Below are positions 50,658-60,296 of a stretch of 64,000 nucleotides of DNA, piece after piece. The number at the start of each line of letters is the position of its first letter. Position 1 is the first letter of the stretch. Origin of the DNA: Phascolarctobacterium sp. Lineage in GTDB: Bacteria > Bacillota > Negativicutes > Acidaminococcales > Acidaminococcaceae. The position numbers and the translations under genes were made by a program. The notes under the pieces were generated by a model, which saw only the letters and a program-made list of their open reading frames with translations, was not told where the DNA came from and searched no databases. Location: the NCBI GenBank assembly GCA_003150755.1, contig QAMT01000013.1, positions 211,382 through 275,381 on the forward strand, given 5' to 3'.

Positions 50658-52316
50658 TTAATTCTGGTTTTGGTATTTAGCGTCAAGCCCTGCGCTGAAC
50701 CATCTGCCGTTCAGCACATTTTTTATGATGTAGTCTTTGGTTGCAGCATCGACGCTGTTATCCGCTTCCAGTTCTGCAACAATGCCGCCGTAAGTTGTTG
50801 TATCGTGGTTCAGATAAACATCGGCATGCTCAAGATTAGCATCAAACACAATTTCCGCATGGTTTTCCGGCGTCCACGCCTGCCACTGTTCCGGCAAAAG
50901 TGCATTATTGGGGTTGCCGGTGCGCATAAATGCTGCAATCGAAGCTATAAATATCCTGCTTAATTCCTGCGGGCCGGGTTTAGTAAATACATCCGTATTT
51001 TTAGTGTACGGATAAGGCTGGTCCGTCAAAAACGGCAAAAAGATACCATGGATAGCGCCTGTTTTAATTGCATATTCTTCGCCGACAATGGCAGGATTAT
51101 GCCCGAAATTGAATTTGCAGACATACATCGGCGCTTTATAATGCGCGTAGATATCTTCGGCTGATTCCTGCCCGTTAAAATATCCGTAAAATTTGCTGCC
51201 GTATTTATTAGCAAACACAAATTCTGCTTTGGTCTGCGGGTCGGTCATAACTTTATCAAGCCTGTTTTTAAAATATACGTCGCGGGCCAGGAATGAAGTA
51301 AATTCATCACTGCTTGCCAGCATCAAAAGCGGTACGCTGTTAAACTTTTCAGTTGCAAAGCCTTCCTTCGGCAGCAGGTTGCCATCGCCGTAAAGGTGCG
51401 GGAAGGATTTCATCCTGATAAGCGCTCCCGCCATTACAGACACTAAACGTTCGCCCGAAATTCCCATCAGGTAACTTTTTACATTATCGCCGCTGCCTAA
51501 CAGCCAATCTGCCGCTGCTTTTTCATCGTCGCAAATGCCATCGGCAACAACAAGCGGCGCAAGGTTCCGGGCAATAATCTGCCTGCTTTCTTCAAAATCA
51601 GCAACCGTTAAACCGCCGCTGAAAGAAAGTGCTTTATCAAATTTGCCTTTAAAATACGGCGAAATAAGCATCGCCATTACATCGCGCCCACCTGCGGAAA
51701 AACCTGAAACCGTAACATTACCGGCATCGCCGCCAAAGCGTGCAATATTCTTTTTAACCCAGTCCAGCGCATAAGCCTGGTCAATAAAGCCGTAGTTGCC
51801 GCTGTCGGCCAGCTTATTGCCGCATTCCAGCGCGGGCAGGTTATTAAAGCCCAAAAGCCCTAAACGGTATTGCACCGATACATAAACAGCGTTGGCTTCG
51901 CGCGCAAATTTATCGCCTACCCACATCAGGCTGTTGCCGGTCTGATTATTGCCGCCGTGCAGAAATACCAGCACCGGCAGATTTTTTTCTTTGGTATCCG
52001 GACGGTAAACATCCAGCGTTAAAACGCCTTCGCTGCCAACAACGGTTTTGCCGTTAAACTGCAAATTGGCAGGGGCAGGCTTGGTGCAGTCCAGCACCTG
52101 GCTGTGTTTTTGCGCCTTTTGCGGCAGTTCGTAACGGTTATCTCCGTCCGCTTGCTGTGCATAAGGTATGCCAAGCCATTTTACTATGCCATAACTATCA
52201 TCATAAGCACCCTGAACAACGCCTTCCGCAGTTTTTACCTGCGCCGGAAACTCCGCCGCCATAACCACGTTGGCAAACATAAACATGGCTGTAAATACAG
52301 CCGCCAAAAATTTCAT
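50658..52316 (-). CDS. Secreted carboxylesterase family protein
   Basis: 552 residues. Signal peptide KFLAAVFTAMFMFANVVMAA, then the type B carboxylesterase fold: VFLHGGNNQTGN (oxyanion strand), VTVSGFSAGGRDV (nucleophile GxSxG), and a probable His in the NFGHNPAIV or AIHGIF region. Such enzymes hydrolyse short esters or bile/food esters; substrate unknown. AAGGAG is 9 nt upstream of ATG 52316; the in-frame ATG at 52325 is too close to the site. Monocistronic. Confidence 0.85.
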   Translation of the reverse strand: MKFLAAVFTAMFMFANVVMAAEFPAQVKTAEGVVQGAYDDSYGIVKWLGIPYAQQADGDNRYELPQKAQKHSQVLDCTKPAPANLQFNGKTVVGSEGVLTLDVYRPDTKEKNLPVLVFLHGGNNQTGNSLMWVGDKFAREANAVYVSVQYRLGLLGFNNLPALECGNKLADSGNYGFIDQAYALDWVKKNIARFGGDAGNVTVSGFSAGGRDVMAMLISPYFKGKFDKALSFSGGLTVADFEESRQIIARNLAPLVVADGICDDEKAAADWLLGSGDNVKSYLMGISGERLVSVMAGALIRMKSFPHLYGDGNLLPKEGFATEKFNSVPLLMLASSDEFTSFLARDVYFKNRLDKVMTDPQTKAEFVFANKYGSKFYGYFNGQESAEDIYAHYKAPMYVCKFNFGHNPAIVGEEYAIKTGAIHGIFLPFLTDQPYPYTKNTDVFTKPGPQELSRIFIASIAAFMRTGNPNNALLPEQWQAWTPENHAEIVFDANLEHADVYLNHDTTTYGGIVAELEADNSVDAATKDYIIKNVLNGRWFSAGLDAKYQNQN

Positions 52317-52411
52317 TGGCCTCATCTCCTTTCGATAAATTATATTATATCACTTTTAGTATATGATATATAATACATAAATTTGTCGTTATCTACAGTT
52401 TTTTATACACA

Positions 52412-52446
52412 AAAGCGCAAAGCCTTTTAAGCCTTGCGCTTTAATT
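52412..52446 (-). terminator. Terminator after the DUF1848 gene
   Basis: AAAGCGCAA/TTGCGCTTT stem with T-rich flanks on both strands. Confidence 0.7.
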
Positions 52447-52450
52447 TTCG

Positions 52451-53386
52451 TCAGAATAAATTTTGTTCTGTTATTTTGCAGCTTTTTACCTTGCGCTCCG
52501 TTACAATATCGCCAGGCATCAGCCTGCCAAAAAGCATTCCGCCATCCGGGTTATGGCTGGCATAATTTTTCGCCACCATCGCCGCGTTATAATTGGCATA
52601 GCAGTACAGGCAGCCATTAGGGCAGGTGTTATAAGCGCCGATGTCGATGCTTTCGGCGCAGCAGCATTCAGCGCGCTGATTGGCATCTTTTTTTACGTTC
52701 AGTTTAAAGCCGCCAATTTCTTCCAGCAGCGCTTTGTCTATGCACGCCGACTGCGTAATGCCAATGTCAGCAAAATCCATACTTTCAGCACAGGTTTGCA
52801 ATTTTATGCCATGCCTTGCGGCGATTTTAAAAAGCTGTGCGGCCAAACTATGCAGTGCTTCATCACCTACGTTTACCGCCGCCAGCTGTTTTTCGTTGCG
52901 CCTGGTATTGCAGTAGCTATCCATAAAACTTATAATGCAGCGTTCAGTATAGTTTTCAAATTCCGCTGCCATTTTTTCAAAACAGGATAAATGATATTCC
53001 GGCGTATATTTATTGCTGAAAAATATCGGGTCGTACCGCCAGATTACACGCTTTTTGCAGGTGCGCTCTGCCAAATGCTTAAACGCAGGCAGCAAAACAC
53101 GCTTTTTATCCGGCAGGCCCGGCTCAATATCGCGGCCGTACCCAGTCAGTGTAAACTGAAAATAATACGGATAAGCACTTAATTCATTAAGATACGGTAT
53201 CAGCGGCAGCGGATTTTTGGTCCACAAAACAAGCCCGTCCACCACGTCCGGTGTAAGCGCTATTTTGCTTATGCGCCGCGGGTTCATCGGGTTGCGCACC
53301 AGCACATAGCCTGCACGCAGGCGGTTTATAAACCACCCGGCATAACAGGCAGGTATATCCGTTCTTCTGCTGGCGCTGATAATCAT
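52451..53386 (-). CDS. DUF1848 family protein
   Basis: 311 residues. ISASRRTDIPACYAGWFINRL is the family signature; LVLWTKNPLPL, VIWRYDPIFF and the C-terminal CPNGCLYCYAN cysteines follow, suggesting an iron-sulfur cluster. The CCCA block (AECCCAES) adds more cysteines. Biochemical role unknown; relatives are called DUF1848 and resemble SPL/radical-SAM-like TIM barrels. Located 9 bp after the peptidase gene, possibly co-transcribed. Confidence 0.85.
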   Translation of the reverse strand: MIISASRRTDIPACYAGWFINRLRAGYVLVRNPMNPRRISKIALTPDVVDGLVLWTKNPLPLIPYLNELSAYPYYFQFTLTGYGRDIEPGLPDKKRVLLPAFKHLAERTCKKRVIWRYDPIFFSNKYTPEYHLSCFEKMAAEFENYTERCIISFMDSYCNTRRNEKQLAAVNVGDEALHSLAAQLFKIAARHGIKLQTCAESMDFADIGITQSACIDKALLEEIGGFKLNVKKDANQRAECCCAESIDIGAYNTCPNGCLYCYANYNAAMVAKNYASHNPDGGMLFGRLMPGDIVTERKVKSCKITEQNLF

Positions 53387-53395
53387 TGTATCACC

Positions 53396-56317
53396 TTAAA
53401 CATGCTTTATTTCTGTAAACACAGCTTTATTGACTTCTATTGCGCCGCTGCCGCCAACAACGCACAAATAATTGTCGCTGAGTACATCGCGCACAACTTT
53501 ACCAAGCCGTTTCAAGTCATCATTCGTCAGGTTCAAAACCTCGTCGCGCGTTTGCTGGCGCATGGTCTGCGTTACACCTTTAATATGTGCCAGCGCCGTT
53601 TGCGAAAGGCGCATGGAATTAGTCAGCGGAACATCTGCCGCGCTGATAGTGCCGATAACATATTTTGTCAGTTCGCGTTCCGGCAGATTCAGTTTTTCCA
53701 GCCAATCCGGCAGCCCGCGGTATGCTTCCAGCGTTTCGGCAAGTTTCGGGTCGCGGTAAGACGCAAAATACATGCTGCCGTTCCGGTCAAACACAGCCGA
53801 TGCACCATAAGCGCCACCCTGAATACGGATTTTGGTCCACAGATATTCATAACGCAGAACAGTTTCCAACACTTTCATCGAGCCGGTAAAGCTGTGCCCG
53901 AATTTGCGGAAATCGCCGCCGGCAGCGACATACTGCACCTTGCCCGGCGTCATAATGCCTTCGTTTAATCCCGGTGCGGCAAGCGGTTTAACCGCACCTA
54001 AATCCTGTGCTTCCGGCAGGTTTTCGGCAAATTCTTTGGCGGCCCGCAAAACCTCGCTGCGGTCAGCTTCTTCGCAGCTGTACGCCAAAAGGTATCTGCC
54101 GTTGGCAAAAAATACGCCCAGCAACGCCTTTAATTTTTGCAGCACTTCATCAGCACGCGCGTCAAAATCATCGGCCAAAGCCTTTAAAAATTCGTAGTAA
54201 GAATAATAATCCTGCTCGTTAACACGCGCCGCCGGCGAATAGTAAGAGTTCAAGCGGGCGCAGGCAACAGTCTGCCCGCGGCTGAAGAAATTGCTGTCCC
54301 AATCGCTTTTAACCTCGTCCAACACTTCACGCAGGCGTTTTTTGCTGTCGAAACGGCTTTCGGTAGCAATGGCGGTTAAAATTTCAAACAAATGCAGCAG
54401 GTTGTGCAAAAGCGCTTTGGCGGTAACGGTAAATTTAACAGTGTAATCGTTAACGCTTTCCGCCGCTGAATATGCGTGAACCTGAAACGCCACGCCGCCC
54501 GTGTACTTGGTCCCCAGCGTAGAAAGCTGCTGATAGGTGTATTTTCCTGCGTCAACCTTGCCCAGCATATCGCTTAAAAGATAGCAGTACGGCAAAAGCG
54601 CGCCGTCGATGCCGCTCATATCAAAATACCAGTTCAGGTAAGCAATTTTATTGGTAAAGGCAGGCACATACAAAAATTCGCTGCTGCCCTCCTGCGAAAG
54701 TTCGCCTTCTAATTTTTCCGATTCACGGCGGATATCACTGCGCTTTAAAAGCGGAATGCTTGCCAATGCTTCCGGGCTGTCCGGCGTTGCCTGGCGCTCG
54801 TGCAGCGTGCGGCACTGCTCAATTTTTTCATCAAGTTCAGTATCCGTCATACCGGCTTTGATTTGTTCCATTTTAGTGGCAAGTTCTGCCTGCTCGGCTT
54901 CTTCCATACCCTTTTTAGGCATTAAGGTTAAAAGCACTTTATGCGTATTATCCAAAAGGTAATTTTCAATCAGGTTTTCAAAATAACCGGTGTTAATACC
55001 GTCGCGCAGTTCGGCCAGCATTTTATTGTAGCGCAAGCCGTCAAGCGGGTCGCCGTCATACAGCCAGGTATCCATCACGCCGATGCCGTAAATAAGTCCC
55101 TTCGGGTAAGCGCCAAAATCAGCCTCGCGCAGCTTAAACTCCAGCATGTTAAGGCAGGCTTCCAGCAGCTCTTTATCGATGCCTTCAATCGTCAGTTTTT
55201 GCAGCGTGCGGTACACAATGCTGATAAACTCGTCGCGTTTGTCCTCCTCCGAGCCGGAAACCTTAACCGCAAACACCGGCTGGCGCAGGCTGCCCGTGTA
55301 CTGGCCGTAAGCATCTTTGCAAATGTCCGACTCCAAAAGCGCCAGACGCAGCGGCGCACTGTTGCCCTCCAAAAGCACGGTTTCCAAAAGGCGCAGGGCC
55401 AGCGAAGTTTTAGCGTCGCGCGCATCGCCGCACACAATATCAAGTTCGTGGTAAGTTTTGCCAGTTAAATCTTCATCCGCCCCGGCGGGATAAAAGGCTT
55501 TGACTTCTTTGGTTTTGGCAAACGGCTGCTGCATGGGGATTTCGGAATTTACGCAGCCGGTTTTGGTAAACGCCGACAGGTATTCTCTGTCAAGATAAGC
55601 CAGCGTTTTTTCAATATCCATATCGCCGTAAAGATAAATAAATGCGTTTTCCGGGCTGTAATAGGTGCGGTGGAAGTTTTCAAATGCTTCCTGCGTCAGC
55701 CCTGGTATTGCAGCCGGATAGCCGCCGGATTCAAAGCGGTACGGAGTGTCCGGAAACAGCGCGCGCATAACTTCGTTTTCGGCAATCGCGTCCGCCGAAG
55801 AATATACGCCCTTCATTTCGTTATATACAACGCCGTTATAGCTTAATTCGCCGTCTTTAGAGGCAATTTCGTAATGCCAGCCCTCCTGCAAAAGGGTGTA
55901 CGGATTTTCGTAAATCAGCGGATAAAACACAGCGTCAAGATATACATCCATCAGGTTTTTAAAATCCTTATCGTTGCGGCTGGCAACCGGATACATGGTT
56001 TTATCCGGATAAGTCATCGCATTTAAAAACGTATTCATTGAGCCTTTGACAAGTTCAACAAAAGGCTCTTTTAAATGATATTTACGCGAACCGCACAGCG
56101 AAGAATGTTCCAAAATATGCGCTACGCCCGTGTCATCGGCAGGCGGAGTGCGAAAGCTTATGGAAAACACCTTGTTATCGTCATCACAGGCCAGATACAA
56201 AAGCCTTGCTCCGCTTTTTTCATGTTCCATTAAATACGCATCGGCGTTGATTTCTTCAACATATTCGGCACGCCTTACGGCAAAGCCGCTATAAATTTTA
56301 TTTACTTCAAGCTTCAT
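53396..56317 (-). CDS. M16C metalloprotease (PreP/insulinase-like)
   Basis: 973 residues, full length. HILEHSSLCGS has the inverted zinc motif HxxEH near residue 90, with a distal Glu in NEMKGVYSSAD. The C-terminal half is the usual non-catalytic repeat that closes the chamber. These peptidases degrade short unfolded peptides, including signal or presequence peptides. Cytoplasmic here: no signal sequence. AGG lies upstream of the ATG. Confidence 0.92.
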   Translation of the reverse strand: MKLEVNKIYSGFAVRRAEYVEEINADAYLMEHEKSGARLLYLACDDDNKVFSISFRTPPADDTGVAHILEHSSLCGSRKYHLKEPFVELVKGSMNTFLNAMTYPDKTMYPVASRNDKDFKNLMDVYLDAVFYPLIYENPYTLLQEGWHYEIASKDGELSYNGVVYNEMKGVYSSADAIAENEVMRALFPDTPYRFESGGYPAAIPGLTQEAFENFHRTYYSPENAFIYLYGDMDIEKTLAYLDREYLSAFTKTGCVNSEIPMQQPFAKTKEVKAFYPAGADEDLTGKTYHELDIVCGDARDAKTSLALRLLETVLLEGNSAPLRLALLESDICKDAYGQYTGSLRQPVFAVKVSGSEEDKRDEFISIVYRTLQKLTIEGIDKELLEACLNMLEFKLREADFGAYPKGLIYGIGVMDTWLYDGDPLDGLRYNKMLAELRDGINTGYFENLIENYLLDNTHKVLLTLMPKKGMEEAEQAELATKMEQIKAGMTDTELDEKIEQCRTLHERQATPDSPEALASIPLLKRSDIRRESEKLEGELSQEGSSEFLYVPAFTNKIAYLNWYFDMSGIDGALLPYCYLLSDMLGKVDAGKYTYQQLSTLGTKYTGGVAFQVHAYSAAESVNDYTVKFTVTAKALLHNLLHLFEILTAIATESRFDSKKRLREVLDEVKSDWDSNFFSRGQTVACARLNSYYSPAARVNEQDYYSYYEFLKALADDFDARADEVLQKLKALLGVFFANGRYLLAYSCEEADRSEVLRAAKEFAENLPEAQDLGAVKPLAAPGLNEGIMTPGKVQYVAAGGDFRKFGHSFTGSMKVLETVLRYEYLWTKIRIQGGAYGASAVFDRNGSMYFASYRDPKLAETLEAYRGLPDWLEKLNLPERELTKYVIGTISAADVPLTNSMRLSQTALAHIKGVTQTMRQQTRDEVLNLTNDDLKRLGKVVRDVLSDNYLCVVGGSGAIEVNKAVFTEIKHV

Positions 56318-56394
56318 AGTTTACCTCCAATTTATTGCACTATTTTTATTTTATCATATCTTTACAAGCCTGCCGGTGAAAACTTTCCGGCAGC

Positions 56395-56423
56395 TTGCAA
56401 AAAATTTGCAAATTATGTATAAT
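56395..56423 (+). promoter_or_regulatory. Promoter of the small RHH gene
   Basis: TTGCAA (56395-56400), 17-nt spacer, TATAAT (56418-56423). Confidence 0.75.
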
Positions 56424-56482
56424 GGCATCATATAAAAGCGTTTTGATATTTTTATGACATCACAAATAAAGGAGCTGTTTTT

Positions 56483-56650
56483 ATGGAACCGGCACGTTTC
56501 AGCCTGCGCATCCACCCCGTTATAATGAAAAAAATGAAAATTATCGCCGAAAACAACGGTCGCTCAGTCAATAAAGAAATTGAGCAGATTTTAAAATGGG
56601 TAGTCGATGACTACGAAAACCAAAAAGGCAGAATTAAAATCGACGATTGA
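56483..56650 (+). CDS. Small Arc-type ribbon-helix-helix DNA-binding protein
   Basis: 55 residues: MEPARFSLRIHPVIMKKMKI, then AENNGRSVNKEIEQILKWVVDDY. The first part is the RHH beta strand (RFSLRI) and the second the two helices with the conserved NGRSVNKEI turn of Arc/Mnt proteins. AAGGAG lies 8 nt before the ATG and a consensus promoter lies upstream. No toxin partner is adjacent; the gene is monocistronic and ends at a terminator. Confidence 0.8.
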   Translation: MEPARFSLRIHPVIMKKMKIIAENNGRSVNKEIEQILKWVVDDYENQKGRIKIDD

Positions 56651-56668
56651 TTCGCCCGCAAAGATTAA

Positions 56669-56703
56669 AACACGCAGGATTTTGCTCCTGCGTGTTATTT
56701 TTT
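56669..56703. terminator. Bidirectional terminator between the RHH gene and lepA
   Basis: ACACGCAGGA/TCCTGCGTGT stem (56670-56695) followed by ATTTTTT. Confidence 0.85.
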
Positions 56704-58498
56704 AATCCATTTTCAGTATTGCCATAAAAGCTTCCTGCGGCAGTTCTACGCTGCCTACCTGTTTCATGCGTTTTTTGCCTTCTTTTTGTTTTTCCAGCAG
56801 TTTGCGTTTACGGGTAATATCGCCGCCGTAGCATTTTGCAAGTACGTCCTTGCGCAGTGCCCTTACGTTTTCGCGGGCAATAATCTTATTGCCGATTGCT
56901 GCCTGTACCGGAATCTCAAACATCTGGCGCGGAATCAGGCTGCGCAGCTTTTCAACAAGCTGGCGTCCGCGCACCGTCGCTTTTTCGCGGTGAACAATGG
57001 CAGAAAGCGCATCTACCGGGTCTCCGTTCAGCAGAATATCAACCTTTACCAGGTCGCTCATGCGGTAGCCTGCCAGCTCATAATCCAGCGAAGCATAACC
57101 GCGTGTTGCGGATTTTAAACGGTCGAAATAGTCAAAAATTATTTCACTCAGCGGCAGCGCATAATGAATCATCACGCGCGTTTCATCAAGATAGGTCATG
57201 TTTTCATATTCGCCGCGTTTTTCCTGAGAAAGCTCCATGACCGCACCGACATAATCTTTCGGCACAATAATTGTAGCGTTTACATACGGTTCTTCAACGT
57301 GGTCAATCACCGTCGGGTCGGGGAAGTTGGACGGGTTATCCACCAGCTCCACATCGCCGTTAGTGCGGAAAACCTCATAAATTACGTTAGGCGCAGTAGT
57401 AATTAACGCCAGGTTATATTCGCGCTCCAGGCGTTCTTTGATTACATCCATGTGCAACAGCCCCAAAAAGCCGCAGCGGAAGCCAAAACCCAATGCCACG
57501 GATGTTTCCGGTTCAAACACCAGCGAAGCATCGTTAAGCTGCAATTTTTCAAGTGCGTCGCGCAGATTATCATAATCCGAATTTTCTACCGGATACAGGC
57601 CGCAGTAAACCATCGGTGTTGCTTTGCGGTAACCGGGCAAAGCTTCTTCCGCCGGGTTGTTGGCGTCTGTAATCGTATCGCCGACGCGCGCATCCTTAAC
57701 ATTTTTAATGGCGGCAGCCAAAAAGCCTACCTGTCCTGCGTCCAGCTCATCTACAACAACGGGGTTAGGCTTAAACACGCCGACTTCTGTAACCTCAAAC
57801 TCGGCGCCGGTTGCCATCATGCGGATTTTCATGCCTTTTTTGACAACGCCGTCAATCACGCGGAAATACAAAACTACGCCTTTGTAAGCGTCAAATTTAG
57901 AATCGAACACCAACGCTTTCAGCGGCTTTTTAGCATCGCCGGAAGGCGCAGGGATTCTTGCCACAATGGCTTCCAGAACGTCTTCAATGCCAAGTCCGGT
58001 TTTGGCGCTTGTCAGTACGGCTTCCGATGCGTCGATGCCGATAACGTCTTCAATTTCGTGCTTTACACGGTCCGGGTCGGCACTGGGCAAATCTATTTTG
58101 TTGATTACAGGCACAATTTCCAGGTCGTTATCAAGTGCAAGATAAACATTGGCCAGCGTCTGCGCTTCAATGCCCTGCGTCGCGTCGATAACCAGAAGCG
58201 CGCCTTCGCAGGCCGCAAGGGCACGCGAAACCTCATAGGTAAAATCGACATGGCCAGGCGTATCAATAAAGTTCAGCATATATTCTTCACCGTCCTTGGC
58301 GTTGTAAATGCTGCGCACAGCCTGCGCCTTGATGGTTATGCCGCGTTCACGCTCCAAATCCATCGAGTCGAGCACCTGCTCCTCCATTTCGCGCTTGGTG
58401 AGCGTGCCGGTGTATTCAATCAGGCGGTCGGCCAGCGTGGATTTACCGTGGTCAATATGGGCAATTATCGAAAAATTACGTATATGTTTTTGATCCAT
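56702..58498 (-). CDS. lepA: Elongation factor 4 (LepA)
   Basis: 598 residues. G motifs HIDHGKSTLADRL, DTPGHVDF and NKIDLPSAD; LepA-specific C-terminal domain ending VGSVELPQEAFMAILKMD. A ribosome-associated GTPase that affects initiation or back-translocation. Divergent from rpsT, an order common in Bacillota. GGAGAA lies upstream of the ATG. Confidence 0.98.
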   Translation of the reverse strand: MDQKHIRNFSIIAHIDHGKSTLADRLIEYTGTLTKREMEEQVLDSMDLERERGITIKAQAVRSIYNAKDGEEYMLNFIDTPGHVDFTYEVSRALAACEGALLVIDATQGIEAQTLANVYLALDNDLEIVPVINKIDLPSADPDRVKHEIEDVIGIDASEAVLTSAKTGLGIEDVLEAIVARIPAPSGDAKKPLKALVFDSKFDAYKGVVLYFRVIDGVVKKGMKIRMMATGAEFEVTEVGVFKPNPVVVDELDAGQVGFLAAAIKNVKDARVGDTITDANNPAEEALPGYRKATPMVYCGLYPVENSDYDNLRDALEKLQLNDASLVFEPETSVALGFGFRCGFLGLLHMDVIKERLEREYNLALITTAPNVIYEVFRTNGDVELVDNPSNFPDPTVIDHVEEPYVNATIIVPKDYVGAVMELSQEKRGEYENMTYLDETRVMIHYALPLSEIIFDYFDRLKSATRGYASLDYELAGYRMSDLVKVDILLNGDPVDALSAIVHREKATVRGRQLVEKLRSLIPRQMFEIPVQAAIGNKIIARENVRALRKDVLAKCYGGDITRKRKLLEKQKEGKKRMKQVGSVELPQEAFMAILKMD

Positions 58499-58628
58499 TG
58501 CGTTCTCCTTATAAAAAACTTATCTGACTAATTATTATATCATTTTAAGCCCTGCGCCTGCAAGTAGGCTGCATTTTAAGCGCTGCCGCAAAATTTGGTG
58601 CTATGGCACGATTTATCTAAAAAATCCC

Positions 58629-58657
58629 TTGCACATGCTTTTACTTTGTGGTAAAAT
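58629..58657 (+). promoter_or_regulatory. rpsT promoter
   Basis: TTGCAC (58629-58634), 17-nt spacer, TAAAAT (58652-58657). Confidence 0.75.
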
Positions 58658-58695
58658 TACTTGGTAAAGGTAATTGATGGTAGGAGGTGAATTCG

Positions 58696-58959
58696 TTGCC
58701 GAACATTAAATCTTCCGTACGTAGTGTAAAAACTGATGCAGAACGCCGTGCAAAAAACGCACCTGTTAAAGCTGCAATCCGTAACATTGCCCGCAAAGTA
58801 GTTGCTTTAACTGAAACCGGCACTCAAGAAGATGCAAAAGCTACTTATGTAACTGCATCCGGTTTAATTGATAAAGCAGCTCGTAAAGGTATCATCCACA
58901 AAAACGCTGCCAACCGCAGAAAATCCAGACTTGCTAAAAAAGTCAATGCAATGGAATAA
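58696..58959 (+). CDS. rpsT: Ribosomal protein S20
   Basis: 87 residues starting LPNIKSSVRSVKTDAERRAK, the S20 pattern with basic helices (NAANRRKSRLAKKV at the end). TTG 58696 is chosen: AGGAGG lies 8 nt upstream, whereas an in-frame GTG at 58687 directly abuts that site. TTG starts are common for rpsT and may limit its translation. Confidence 0.95.
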   Translation: MPNIKSSVRSVKTDAERRAKNAPVKAAIRNIARKVVALTETGTQEDAKATYVTASGLIDKAARKGIIHKNAANRRKSRLAKKVNAME

Positions 58960-58969
58960 TTTCCATATA

Positions 58970-59005
58970 ACAAAGCCTGCAAAAACTTGCAGGCTTTATT
59001 TTTTT
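58970..59005 (+). terminator. rpsT terminator
   Basis: AAAGCCTGC/GCAGGCTTT stem (58972-58997) and T7 run. Confidence 0.9.
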
Positions 59006-59012
59006 GCCTTTT

Positions 59013-60149
59013 TCAGCCGCGTTTGATAATTCCTTCGCCGAATTTATTCTTTAAAAAATCAACGGCGGCATTGCGTTTTTTCAGTTTTTCACTGTCGTTA
59101 AAATTTAAAACCGGCGCGGCGGCTTCGCTTTCCAGATGCGAAATGCTAACGCCTAAAAGCCGCACTCCTTCTGTAAATTTTACCTGCTGCAAAAGCTTCA
59201 GCGCCAGAGCGTAAATTTCTTCGTCATAAGCAACCGGCATTTCCGATGTTATGCTGCGTGTAATCGTTTTAAACGAGCTGAATTTTACCTTTAACGTAAC
59301 TGTGTAGCCAATCAGGCCGTGATTGCGCAAACGCCAGCCTGTTTCGCCGCATAAATCGCGCACAGCTTTGCGCAAATCGCTATTTGCATATAAATCCTTA
59401 TCGTAGGTATGTTCCTTGCCTATCGACTTGGCTTCTGTTTCGTTAACAACAGGCCTGTTATCTATGCCGCGCGCCAGGTCATGCACTGTTTGGGCGTTAA
59501 TGCCAAAAACTTTCTGCAAAATTTTTATATCGGCGGCAGCAATTTTGCCGATGGTATCAATGCCGTATTTTAAAAGCTCGGCTTCGGCAGCCCTGCCAAT
59601 GCCAAAAATTTTACGCACCGGCATCGGGGCAATAAACGCAGCCGCTTCTTCGTGTTTTATCAGCACCAGCCCGTCAGGTTTTTCCAGGTCCGAAGCAAGT
59701 TTGGCCAAAAATTTATTCGGCGCAATGCCGACAGAAACGCGCAGCCCGGTATTGTTATAAACTTTGCGTTTAATGGCTTTGGCAAGCGTCACAACATCCG
59801 GGTACAAACCTTCCATACCACTGACATCCAAAAAGGCCTCATCTACTGAAAGCTGCTCTACCAGCGGCGAAAAACTATGAAAGATTTCCATGATTTGGTC
59901 CGACAGTTCTTTATAGCGGCGCATACGCCCGGCAATAAACACGCCTTGCGGGCATAAGCGTCTTGCCATGTGCATCGGCATGGCAGAATGTACGCCAAAT
60001 TTACGTGCCTCGTAAGAGCAGGTGGATACAACGCCGCGCCCGCTTAAACCGCCGACAATTACAGGCAAGCCTTTTAATTCCGGGTTGTCAAGTTGTTCTA
60101 CCGATGCAAAAAAAGCATCCATATCGGCGTGCATAATCCAGCGCAGCAT
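59013..60149 (-). CDS. dinB: DNA polymerase IV (DinB)
   Basis: 378 residues. HADMDAFFASVEQ and SVDEAFLDVSG carry the catalytic acids of Y-family polymerases; the little-finger domain ends near LRLLGVSIS-like sequence (GVRLLGVSISHLE). It performs translesion synthesis. GAGGAGG lies 6-8 nt before ATG 60149. A LexA box was not evident upstream. Confidence 0.96.
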   Translation of the reverse strand: MLRWIMHADMDAFFASVEQLDNPELKGLPVIVGGLSGRGVVSTCSYEARKFGVHSAMPMHMARRLCPQGVFIAGRMRRYKELSDQIMEIFHSFSPLVEQLSVDEAFLDVSGMEGLYPDVVTLAKAIKRKVYNNTGLRVSVGIAPNKFLAKLASDLEKPDGLVLIKHEEAAAFIAPMPVRKIFGIGRAAEAELLKYGIDTIGKIAAADIKILQKVFGINAQTVHDLARGIDNRPVVNETEAKSIGKEHTYDKDLYANSDLRKAVRDLCGETGWRLRNHGLIGYTVTLKVKFSSFKTITRSITSEMPVAYDEEIYALALKLLQQVKFTEGVRLLGVSISHLESEAAAPVLNFNDSEKLKKRNAAVDFLKNKFGEGIIKRG

Positions 60150-60242
60150 GGCAAATCCTCCTCAAATTTATATAAATATAATAACACATATGTTCGCTTT
60201 TTGCCATATAAAACGTTCATAATTTTAGTTATTTCTGCAATA

Positions 60243-60296
60243 AAAAAGCAGCATTTCTTCCGGAATCATCCAAAGAAACGCTGCTATATTTTTATA
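60243..60296 (-). terminator. Terminator after the SIMPL gene
   Basis: AGCAGC...TTTCTT paired with AAGAAA...GCTGCT, then T6 on the minus strand. Confidence 0.75.

Noticed and set aside
57452..58531. 359-codon plus-strand open frame antisense to lepA
   Set aside because: Shadow of lepA codon usage; no start context.
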